This document shows, one piece after another, positions 8,113-14,911 of a stretch of 33,668 nt of DNA. The notes under the pieces were generated by a model. It was not told the DNA's origin, did not search any database, and was given only the letters and a program-made list of their open reading frames with translations. This DNA comes from an uncultured Lachnospiraceae bacterium (GTDB lineage: Bacteria > Bacillota > Clostridia > Lachnospirales > Lachnospiraceae): NCBI GenBank assembly GCA_910577825.1, contig CAJTOK010000041.1, positions 1 through 33,668 of the forward strand. The letters run 5' to 3'. Position numbers and translations under genes: made by a program. How positions within the stretch are numbered: the first letter of the stretch is position 1; the number at the start of each line of letters is the position of its first letter.

Positions 8113-9348
8113 TTATACATTAATCAAGTAAATAATTTCATTTAATATTATATAAATATCCAATATAAAATCAGAAATAAAATATTGAGATAAATTTTCT
8201 AATACGCTATTACCATAATTTATTACTGTATTTAAAACATAAGTTTCTGAATCAGCATTTTTTAAATCTTCTATATAACCCTTTTGGTTTTTATCAAATA
8301 TTTTTTTGATAGTTATACCTGCTTTTTGTATAACAGGAATTAATGCTTCAGTTATTGTACCATTACCGTATATATATATGTTTGTTGCTTCATATCTTTT
8401 AAAATAATTCTTAAATTTTAAAGCTAATATATCTTTTTTATTGTAAAGCTGATAGGTACACCATACTTTTTTTTCCATACTACTAATATCTTTAAAATAT
8501 ATATTTGGCATATCTTTTTTTTTATCATCATATGAAATATATGACATTTTTTCTAAATATTTACCATATCGTTTTAAATCTTTTTCATAAATATTAAAAT
8601 TACTATTATGTGAAAATGATACCAAATATTTATATAATTCAAAAATCATATTTAAAAATTCATTATTAATTATTTCTTCTATACTTCCAGCAATGTTATG
8701 GCGTAAGGAAGTATCTATAAAATCTGCTGCTTTATTATTTTTATATCCAATAAATTTTTCCAGTTTGCTTATCTGTTCTTCTTGTGCATTAAAATAATCC
8801 TCATGGTTTAATATTAATACTGGTGCATTACAATCTGCTATACAATATAAAATACTAAGGTTATAATAAAACCATAATTTTAAAGCATAGATAAAATTGA
8901 TATTATCTCTTTTTTGAACTGATTTAGCTACTTCAAAAGGATGCCTGAAAACAACAATAACATTTTCTTCTAATTTATATTTTTGTATTTCATTTTCCCA
9001 TACAGGAAAAGTTACACACATCCGTGGGTCTTTAATAAAAATATCCTGTTTTTCTTCCGAATTTTCAAATAAATTTTTAATTATCCTATTTATTTCATTT
9101 CTATATTTTGTATCTTTAAATAAATTAATTTTTTCTGAATACATACCACTATATACACCGTGTTCACACCATATTGCTTCATCTAATAAAAATATTTCTT
9201 TATTTTCAAAGAAACCACGCTGGTTATCTTTATCAGCTTCCAGTAAACTTTCATCTGTTCCGGCATACATTCCATAAGAGGATAAAATGCCTGCTGTAAG
9301 AGATGTTGCAGACCTGTGCATACCTAGTACAATAAATATTTTTTTCAC
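8113..9348 (-). CDS. Sulfotransferase with C-terminal Rossmann domain
   Basis: It starts at GTG 9348 with GGAGG 7 bases upstream. The N-terminus, IFIVLGMHRSATSLTAGIL, is the PAPS 5'-phosphosulfate loop of Sulfotransfer_1/3-type enzymes, and NVIVVFRHPFEVAKSVQKR is the matching 3'-phosphate motif. The gap between them (ENKEIFLLDEAIW, FIKDPRMCVTFPVW) also fits this family. From about residue 320 a copy of the accessory domain appears at the C-terminal end (TNIYIYGNGTITEALIPVI, IKKIFDKNQKG, then a hydrophobic tail), the reverse of the order in the other sulfotransferase. It probably sulfates the same glycan on a different residue. An autolytic or lipid acceptor is not supported by anything visible. 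Confidence 0.8.
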   Translation of the reverse strand: MKKIFIVLGMHRSATSLTAGILSSYGMYAGTDESLLEADKDNQRGFFENKEIFLLDEAIWCEHGVYSGMYSEKINLFKDTKYRNEINRIIKNLFENSEEKQDIFIKDPRMCVTFPVWENEIQKYKLEENVIVVFRHPFEVAKSVQKRDNINFIYALKLWFYYNLSILYCIADCNAPVLILNHEDYFNAQEEQISKLEKFIGYKNNKAADFIDTSLRHNIAGSIEEIINNEFLNMIFELYKYLVSFSHNSNFNIYEKDLKRYGKYLEKMSYISYDDKKKDMPNIYFKDISSMEKKVWCTYQLYNKKDILALKFKNYFKRYEATNIYIYGNGTITEALIPVIQKAGITIKKIFDKNQKGYIEDLKNADSETYVLNTVINYGNSVLENLSQYFISDFILDIYIILNEIIYLINV

Positions 9349-9370
9349 TTAGTTTCCTCCACAATAGTTT

Positions 9371-10387
9371 TTATACTACACTAAAATAATCCTTTACTTT
9401 GCGCCATCCCAGATTCTCCAGATAATTTACTGCATAATCCAGTCCCCCGTTTGTTGCAATAAATACATAATAGCTTCTATTATTATCAATAAAATCTGGC
9501 TTGTATATCTGCTTTTCTTTATCTGGTTCTGCAAAGCTGTCAATATATCCTTTAAACTGTGCATTTGGAAATTGTTTTTGTATCTTTTTTACTGCCAGGC
9601 TTCCTGTAATGTCAGCTCCCCATACTACATATTCTCTATCAAAATTTGCCTGTAAATGTTTCTCCATATATTCTATATGGTAATCTATCATATCTTCTTT
9701 AAGTCCTGTATTTGACAATCGGTCATTGCCGGATTTTGATGAGTTGTATACCCGGTATTGGAATAATTTTTCTGGAACTGTACCTATTCTATACCCTGAA
9801 GCTAATGTCCTGAATAAAAATTCCCCATCTTCAAAATGTTTATATTCTCCATAACCCCCAATAAGATTTATTAATTCTTTCCTGAAAATCCATGTTGGAT
9901 GTATTAAAACATAACCTAGAAACATATGCTGTGGGATTTTATCATTAAATTTATTTACAACTTTATTTACACGTCTTATACATTTGACTATTTCCTCATC
10001 TGTACCTGGCTCTACAAGCATATCATAATGACATCCTGCAAGATATATACCAGGGTTCTTTTCCATATAATCCACCTGCTTGCAAATACGTTCTTTGCCA
10101 GATATATCATCTGCATCCATCCTGACAATATATTTTCCATCTGCTATGTTAATTTGTTCATTTAATGTGTAGACCAGCCCTTTATTTTCTCTGGATACTA
10201 CACGTATGCGGTTGTCTTTTCCTGCATATTCTTTTATGATGTTTAAAGAATTATCTGTAGAACCGTCATTTGTAATAATAAATTCAAAGTCACCGTATGT
10301 CTGTCCTAAAATACTTTCTATTGCTTCTGCCAGATATTTTTCTGCATTATAAACTGGCATAATAACAGTTACCAGTTTTTTATACAT
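9371..10387 (-). CDS. GT2 glycosyltransferase with C-terminal Rossmann domain
   Basis: A classical GT-A family 2 enzyme: VTVIMPVYNAEKYLAEAIES at the N-terminus, FIITNDGSTDNSL for the nucleotide site and YIVRMDADDIS for the metal-binding DxD motif, followed by a GGYGEYKHFEDGEFLFR acceptor-side segment. No membrane helices are evident, so it works on the cytoplasmic face. The last 85 or so residues (YVVWGADITGSLAVKKI, FKGYIDSFAEPD, SYYVFIATNGG) are another copy of the locus-wide accessory domain. Its ATG overlaps the 3' end of the GT9-like gene by 8 bases, with AAGGAGG inside that gene, which indicates translational coupling. Base composition is closer to the promoter-proximal half of the operon than to the AT-rich distal half. 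Confidence 0.85.
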   Translation of the reverse strand: MYKKLVTVIMPVYNAEKYLAEAIESILGQTYGDFEFIITNDGSTDNSLNIIKEYAGKDNRIRVVSRENKGLVYTLNEQINIADGKYIVRMDADDISGKERICKQVDYMEKNPGIYLAGCHYDMLVEPGTDEEIVKCIRRVNKVVNKFNDKIPQHMFLGYVLIHPTWIFRKELINLIGGYGEYKHFEDGEFLFRTLASGYRIGTVPEKLFQYRVYNSSKSGNDRLSNTGLKEDMIDYHIEYMEKHLQANFDREYVVWGADITGSLAVKKIQKQFPNAQFKGYIDSFAEPDKEKQIYKPDFIDNNRSYYVFIATNGGLDYAVNYLENLGWRKVKDYFSVV

Positions 10388-11684
10388 ACATATCCTCCTT
10401 TTGGAAACCGCAGTTAACTACTTTTTCTTCTGCATCCATGCACAGCCCCATATTTTTTAAACTGTAGAAACTGATATATTTCCCTTCCTGGTATATTCTG
10501 TCAGGGTACAGTATAATTTTCTTTGCATGTGACTGTGATATTACATCACATAACCCGCTCCTTAATCCAATAAAATTACCTGCTGCTTCCACAACCTGTA
10601 CTGCCTTAGTTAATGGAAATGTAACTGCTGTTGTCCCTTCTATGGCTGGTTCTTCAGCCCCGGAGCTGTTTGTACAGACTGTATAACCTTTATTTTTGTA
10701 CTCTTTTATGATTTCTTTCCAGAAGCTGGCAGGTAAGTCTGGTGAAGTATTTGCATATGGTGATATAATAACTGTCTTTCCTTCTGTCAGTCCGTTTTCT
10801 TTGAAAAAATTATCTATATACTTTTTATCCTGCCTGTTTTCTGGGGCTTGTACTGTTTCGTTTCTCTCCATTCCAAATATGGAATATTTGTAATGGTCAT
10901 TAAAACAGACTCCTTTATAGTTTCCAAGTGCCCCAATGCCTGCAGTGTACGGAAACCTGTGGTGGAGTATTTCTGTGTTACATTCTTTTAAGCCAGCAAA
11001 AACCAGGCTTTGCACCATTAAGTCACTTTCTTCTTTTGCCAGTTTTTCTGCCTGTTTTATTTTAAACATTGACAGTACCTGCATACATGCGCTGCTTGTT
11101 ACTGTTACTGCATATGAGGAAATATTATTCTTTGTACAGTATTTTTCAAGGTACATTCCTGCAAGGTATACATCGCCTAATGCCGGGTATGGGCATATAA
11201 AAACCCTTGTTTCATTTCCATATTTCCTGCGGATTTTTTTATAAATATCCCATCCTTTGCTTATTTCTTTTTCTTTTTCTGCAAAGGTTTCTTCTGTAAC
11301 AGAATATGTACTTCCTTTTGCCATATCAACAATTTTAAATATATGTTTTTCTTCTTTGTAGCCCATTGCCACAAGCTGCTGTGCCATTTCGTTATAGTAT
11401 TTTGATGCAATTAAGATAATGGCATTTTCACGGAAATTTCCCAGTATATTTCCCGGGCTGTCCACGGGTATTCCCATACAGGATGTACCCTGCTTTTTCA
11501 TATTGTTGTCTGCCATTGCTTCCACACAAATTCCATGTGATAAAAGCCAGGATGCCATTTTTTCAGCTGGCTCATTGCTTCCAAAAATTACTACATATTT
11601 GTTGCTGAGTGTTCCGGCATTATATAGTTTTTCCAGTGTTTCCTGCATTTCTGCTTTTTCTTCTTTTAACATAAAATTCCCCAT
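10380..11684 (-). CDS. GT9-like (heptosyltransferase-like) protein with N-terminal Rossmann domain
   Basis: The N-terminal 110 residues are the accessory domain (NKYVVIFGSNEPAEKMASWL, VEAMADNNMKKQG, ENAIILIASKYYNEMAQQL). The remainder has a GT-B layout like family 9 ADP-heptose transferases: FICPYPALGDVYLAGMYLEK resembles the N-terminal GDxxxxxP region, TVIISPYANTSPDLPASFW the central linker strand, and AAGNFIGLRSGLCDVISQSH the donor-binding strand of the C-terminal half. I start it at ATG 11684, 8 bases after the HAD gene ends. A second ATG at 11672 has GGGGAA upstream and is equally possible; a longer frame to 11756 would overlap HAD by 65 bases. A heptose or related donor is inference from the family and the neighbouring sugar-activation genes. 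Confidence 0.68.
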   Translation of the reverse strand: MGNFMLKEEKAEMQETLEKLYNAGTLSNKYVVIFGSNEPAEKMASWLLSHGICVEAMADNNMKKQGTSCMGIPVDSPGNILGNFRENAIILIASKYYNEMAQQLVAMGYKEEKHIFKIVDMAKGSTYSVTEETFAEKEKEISKGWDIYKKIRRKYGNETRVFICPYPALGDVYLAGMYLEKYCTKNNISSYAVTVTSSACMQVLSMFKIKQAEKLAKEESDLMVQSLVFAGLKECNTEILHHRFPYTAGIGALGNYKGVCFNDHYKYSIFGMERNETVQAPENRQDKKYIDNFFKENGLTEGKTVIISPYANTSPDLPASFWKEIIKEYKNKGYTVCTNSSGAEEPAIEGTTAVTFPLTKAVQVVEAAGNFIGLRSGLCDVISQSHAKKIILYPDRIYQEGKYISFYSLKNMGLCMDAEEKVVNCGFQKEDMYV

Positions 11685-11691
11685 GATGTTT

Positions 11692-12081
11692 TTATTTTGT
11701 ATTGTCAGTTTCAAATACAACTTTACAAAATTCATCCCTTTTTGTTGTATATGCAAGTGCGGTTTTTAAACCAGATGGTTTTGCATCATTGATTAATATG
11801 CGTTCACCGTATGGTGCATTGTATATAACCATGTTATATCTTATATTATGGTTTTGCAGGAATTTTTCTGTAAGTTCTTTTTCTTTTTGTGTACGTGATG
11901 TTATAAAAATTACCATATCTTCTTTAGGTATTTCTTTCAGGAATTTTTCAGCCCCGTCAAGAAAACTGTCCCCGCCATCTGTTTTATAACCGTTATGTTT
12001 TACAAGTGTGCCATCAAGGTCTAAAATCCATGTTTTGGCTAATGGTGATACTTTTACTATGTTTTTCAAATCTGCCCCCAT
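11692..12081 (-). CDS. Small HAD-superfamily phosphatase
   Basis: The 129-residue protein shows HAD motif I, WILDLDGTLV (nucleophile Asp21 and Asp23), motif II MVIFITSRT, and a late acidic pair GERILINDAKP for motif IV, with no sizeable cap domain. Such minimal HAD enzymes dephosphorylate sugar phosphates (compare GmhB- and KdsC-type roles). It lies 10 bases after the SIS isomerase gene and just before the GT9-like gene. The order fits removal of a phosphate from a sugar bisphosphate made by the SIS/kinase pair, or from a sugar phosphate before nucleotide transfer. The exact substrate cannot be told from sequence. Confidence 0.8.
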   Translation of the reverse strand: MGADLKNIVKVSPLAKTWILDLDGTLVKHNGYKTDGGDSFLDGAEKFLKEIPKEDMVIFITSRTQKEKELTEKFLQNHNIRYNMVIYNAPYGERILINDAKPSGLKTALAYTTKRDEFCKVVFETDNTK

Positions 12082-12091
12082 GTATTTTTAA

Positions 12092-12670
12092 TTACCTTAA
12101 AAGTTCTCCTATATGCCCGCCCGGGTGGTTTGACTTAAATACTTCAAGCCCTGTATTCCTTTCCCTGGCAATTTCTATTGCAAGTGTCTGGAGTACAATC
12201 AGGTTCAGTGTAGTGGAATTATTTGGCATAATATTCCACATGTCGCCTTCGTGCTCCAGCCCAAGTATTATTTTGTCTTCTATCATTTTTGCCAGTGTGC
12301 TGTTTTTTTCAAATGAAAGCAGCCACATATGTGCGCCACGCTTTTCCAGAAGTTTTGCAAGGTATACTGATTCTGATGTTTCGCCGCTTTTGGTCAGGAT
12401 AATTAATATATCTCCTGGCTTTACAATACCCATGTCACCATGTACTGCGGAATTAGTATGCAGGAATGCTGCATCCATGCCTAATGAGTTCATAGTCCCT
12501 ACAAATTTTTCACATATCGGCACATTTTTTCCAAGTCCTGACACTACTACTTTTTTCCCGTCTGAAAGTGCTTTGCAGCAGCATAAAACCAGTTTTTTAA
12601 ATATTTCTTCATCAACTGTTTCCAGCGAACCAGAAAGTACCCTTATTGTTTCTTCAAAATCTTTTACCAT
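12092..12670 (-). CDS. SIS-domain sugar-phosphate isomerase, KdsD/KpsF-like without CBS domains
   Basis: The 192 residues match the SIS half of D-arabinose-5-phosphate isomerases: VVVSGLGKN (residues 42-49) for phosphate binding, HTNSAVHGDMGIV (71-83) with the active-site HGD, ILTKSGETSES (91-101) and FKSNHPGGHIG (178-188), which mirrors the ALSHPGGALG signature of KdsD/KpsF/GutQ. The pair of CBS domains that those enzymes normally carry is absent, and the protein ends right after the signature. The likely reaction is a ketose 5-phosphate to aldose 5-phosphate isomerisation (ribulose 5-P to arabinose 5-P in the family); a sedoheptulose phosphate substrate is the alternative. ATG 12670 has AAGGGG 9 bases upstream. 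It sits between the nucleotidyltransferase-kinase and HAD genes. Confidence 0.85.
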   Translation of the reverse strand: MVKDFEETIRVLSGSLETVDEEIFKKLVLCCCKALSDGKKVVVSGLGKNVPICEKFVGTMNSLGMDAAFLHTNSAVHGDMGIVKPGDILIILTKSGETSESVYLAKLLEKRGAHMWLLSFEKNSTLAKMIEDKIILGLEHEGDMWNIMPNNSTTLNLIVLQTLAIEIARERNTGLEVFKSNHPGGHIGELLR

Positions 12671-12688
12671 CTGCCATTCCCCTTATCC

Positions 12689-14188
12689 TTATAAAATATC
12701 TTCAAGATAAAATAACCCGTTATAAAATGCCCCGCATACTGAATCATAATCATCCCAGGCATAAGTGGATAATGACAGCCATATTAGTGCATGTATGAAT
12801 TTAACCTGCCATTCTTCTGCCATGCCATCTAGCAGCCTGAAAAATTCTTCTTCCATGTCTTCCCACCCGTTTGAAGCAATTTCCAGGTTTATGCAGTCTT
12901 CTTCTATTTCAAGACGGAAGTTCCCGTTATTGAACTGGTCATAGTTCCCGGCTACGGAATAGTACAGTTTCGCCCAGTCATATGCTGCGTCCCCGTATAG
13001 TTCTGTATACCCGAAATACCCCCTCGGGTCTATCATTACAGGGCTTTTATCCTTCCTTAGCATAAGGTTTGAAAATGTACAGTCACCATGGAGCAGGCAG
13101 AACTCTTTTACGGGAAGTTTTTCTGCTTTTTCTTCAAATTCTTTCTGGAAGAAATAAATATTCCTGCATTTTTTCCCGTTTACCATAATATATTTTTCAT
13201 CTGCAAATGGAATTAAATCCCTTATGCCAGAAAGCCTTGCAAATGTTTTTGAAACATATGCTTCTTTTATACTGAAATAGTCTGTTTCTGCTTTTTCTTT
13301 TCCATGTAATTGTTTTAACATATTTATTATCTGGGATAAAATTTCTTTCTTTTCCTTTTGTGTTAATTTATATTCATAAATGTTTTTTCCGTCTATTTTT
13401 TCCATGCAGAGCGGGTTATAGAAATATATATGCGGAATCCCTGTTACGCCCAGGTTTTGTACATGTTTATACCATTTTGTTTCCCAGGCTGCCAGTTTTT
13501 TCCCCTGCCCGTTTATTCCTTCCTTTATAATGCACCCGTCTTTTTCTGTCATGGAATTAAACGGCCTGCACCTGTTTTCCGGCAGTTTTTTATATTCTGG
13601 CAAAAGTCCGTATTCTTTTGTCCCGGATAACCTTATAGTTGAAAAATTTATATTTTTTTCTTTTAACCAGCGTACAAATTCCCCCTCGCTGGCAACATCT
13701 TTTATTTCTTCTTTTGACTTGAAAATAAACAGCCCTGCCACCCCGTAAAGTTCTGAGGCTTCTTCTTCAAAAATTCCATTTTCATATTTCCAGCGGCATG
13801 TAAAGTCACCAGAAAGCCCAATATAATTGCAGGTTTCTTCTGGTACAGTGAAACTGTCCTGTAGTACAAGGTCAGACCATATTAACATAAATGCTTTGTT
13901 GTCTGGCAGCTTGTTTGCTGCATCTGCAATACCTGCACATGTACCTGTTTTTCCATTTGCATTGATTAACAGGTATTTTACTTCCGCAAATGCTCTCAGG
14001 TATTCATGTAGTACATCATATTTATAGTCACCTATTATAATAAATTTCTTATCCGGGTATTTTTTAAATAAATGGAATAACATTGGCAGTTTATTAACAG
14101 ATACAAGGCATTTAGGTTTATTTTCTGTAAGGTATTCCATGCGTGTGCCTTTTCCACCTGCCTGTACAATAATATATTCAAAATCCAT
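12689..14188 (-). CDS. Fused sugar nucleotidyltransferase and APH/choline-kinase-like kinase
   Basis: Residues 1-200 are an NTP-transferase domain: IIVQAGGKGTRM (6-17) is the nucleotide-binding loop, NKPKCLV (23-29) the conserved Lys-containing strand, and MLIWSDLVL (101-109) the metal-binding Asp strand. Residues about 235-499 are an aminoglycoside-phosphotransferase/choline-kinase fold: LLHGDCTFSNLML has the catalytic HGD (367-369) and Asn374, and VMIDPRG has the metal Asp387. The product could therefore phosphorylate a sugar and load it onto a nucleotide, two adjacent steps of a sugar-activation pathway. LicC/LicA-like phosphocholine activation is an alternative, but the neighbouring SIS isomerase and HAD phosphatase argue for a sugar. 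Its start overlaps the preceding 156-aa gene by 11 bases, implying coupling. Confidence 0.82.
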   Translation of the reverse strand: MDFEYIIVQAGGKGTRMEYLTENKPKCLVSVNKLPMLFHLFKKYPDKKFIIIGDYKYDVLHEYLRAFAEVKYLLINANGKTGTCAGIADAANKLPDNKAFMLIWSDLVLQDSFTVPEETCNYIGLSGDFTCRWKYENGIFEEEASELYGVAGLFIFKSKEEIKDVASEGEFVRWLKEKNINFSTIRLSGTKEYGLLPEYKKLPENRCRPFNSMTEKDGCIIKEGINGQGKKLAAWETKWYKHVQNLGVTGIPHIYFYNPLCMEKIDGKNIYEYKLTQKEKKEILSQIINMLKQLHGKEKAETDYFSIKEAYVSKTFARLSGIRDLIPFADEKYIMVNGKKCRNIYFFQKEFEEKAEKLPVKEFCLLHGDCTFSNLMLRKDKSPVMIDPRGYFGYTELYGDAAYDWAKLYYSVAGNYDQFNNGNFRLEIEEDCINLEIASNGWEDMEEEFFRLLDGMAEEWQVKFIHALIWLSLSTYAWDDYDSVCGAFYNGLFYLEDIL

Positions 14189-14648
14189 TTCCTGTTTCCT
14201 CTGCTTCTTGTTCTTTACCTATGCCAAATACAACCATATCAAGTATTTCTTCCCTGCAAAGTCCCTTTTTTCCAATAAGGTTTTTGCCCCTGCGCCCGTC
14301 TGGTTTCTCTAGTGATGCAATAAGCAGGTTTGAAGTAAACTGGTACATACAGTAGAAGCGCATAAGGTTTTCTGCTTCCTGCCGGGTACATGCTTCAGCA
14401 GACAATATTTCCTCTTCTATATTGCTTATCTGGGAAATAAGGCTCTGGTTTGCCAGTATTACTCCCCTGTTGCCACTTTTGTTAGTGATATACTGGCGGA
14501 AACGTTCTTTCAAATGTATGATATCTTCTTTGTCTGGGATTAGAAGCACATAACTGGAGGCATCAAGATTATATTTGTCTTGTAAATACAGCCAGTACAT
14601 CCTTCCTTTTTCTGCTTCGCTAAACCTTTTTTCAAGTAAACTGTCCAT
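14178..14648 (-). CDS. Hypothetical protein, first gene of the glycan operon
   Basis: A 156-residue protein I do not recognise. It is hydrophilic, with no signal peptide or membrane segment. Mostly helical-looking stretches (EEEILSAEACTRQEAENLM) flank a central VLLIPDKEDIIHLKERF segment, and it ends in an acidic tail. The gene is the first after the invertible promoter region and overlaps the nucleotidyltransferase-kinase start by 11 bases, so it is probably co-translated and made whenever the switch is on. The nearest purine-rich ribosome binding site (GAAGGG) is rather far from ATG 14648. Upstream, the leader carries the palindromic recombination-like site at 14709-14736. Function unknown; a regulatory or partner role for the kinase is only a guess. 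Confidence 0.7.
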   Translation of the reverse strand: MDSLLEKRFSEAEKGRMYWLYLQDKYNLDASSYVLLIPDKEDIIHLKERFRQYITNKSGNRGVILANQSLISQISNIEEEILSAEACTRQEAENLMRFYCMYQFTSNLLIASLEKPDGRRGKNLIGKKGLCREEILDMVVFGIGKEQEAEETGNGF

Positions 14649-14708
14649 AACGCCAGCCGCCCTTCTTTTATGTGGTAATAATATCTGCCATAACCTTTTA
14701 TAGTATAT

Positions 14709-14736
14709 TTACAACATAATTAATATTATGTTGTAA
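14709..14736 (+). repeat. Recombination-like site 1 (11-6-11 palindrome, operon side)
   Basis: Arms TTACAACATAA (14709-14719) and TTATGTTGTAA (14726-14736) are perfect inverted repeats flanking the asymmetric 6-base spacer TTAATA. The site matches site 2 (14877-14904, opposite strand) at 24 of 28 positions, with an identical 18-base core. The 11-6-11 layout and the inner CATAA/TTATG ends resemble Xer/dif-type sites. In mRNA from the neighbouring promoter it would form a leader hairpin. Confidence 0.75.
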
Positions 14737-14750
14737 CCCCTGCTTTTTGT

Positions 14751-14779
14751 ATTATATCTTTTTTATAGCAGATTTTCAA
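14751..14779 (-). promoter_or_regulatory. Near-consensus sigma-A promoter inside the invertible segment
   Basis: On the minus strand, TTGAAA (14774-14779) and a perfect TATAAT (14751-14756) are separated by exactly 17 bases. It points towards the gene starting at 14648 and would begin transcription near 14744, just before site 1. No comparable promoter was found on the plus strand of the segment: a TATAAT at 14781-14786 lacks a partner -35. Confidence 0.85.
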
Positions 14780-14876
14780 GTATAATTTATTTTTTATTTA
14801 AAATATTTTTTCTATGTATATCTTATCGTCAGTTTCCACAAAAGCCTTTAATACTTTATATTTCCAGCACTGATTA

Positions 14877-14904
14877 ATACTACATAATATTAATTATGTC
14901 GTAT
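14877..14904 (-). repeat. Recombination-like site 2 (11-6-11 palindrome, recombinase side)
   Basis: On the minus strand the arms are ATACGACATAA and TTATGTAGTAT around spacer TTAATA; the arms pair at 10 of 11 positions. It is an inverted copy of site 1, identical across the central 18 bases. It begins 7 bases past the recombinase stop codon. Confidence 0.75.
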
Positions 14905-14911
14905 TTTTTTA

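Larger units (their letters stand above)
14709..14904. other. Putative invertible promoter segment (phase switch)
   Basis: Two near-identical recombinase-type sites bound a 140-base segment (14737-14876) in inverted orientation, judged by their spacers: TTAATA on plus in site 1 and on minus in site 2. The segment is very AT-rich and contains one near-consensus promoter aimed at the glycan operon. A tyrosine recombinase gene ends 7 bases beyond site 2. Recombination between the sites would flip the promoter so that it reads antisense into the 3' end of the recombinase gene and leaves the operon without it. The geometry is seen directly; function is inferred from known invertible promoters with adjacent recombinases. 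Confidence 0.75.

Noticed and set aside
14781..14786. TATAAT on the plus strand inside the invertible segment, which would face the operon after inversion.
   Set aside because: No -35-like hexamer lies 16-18 bases upstream, so it is not called a promoter; the OFF state therefore stays plausible.
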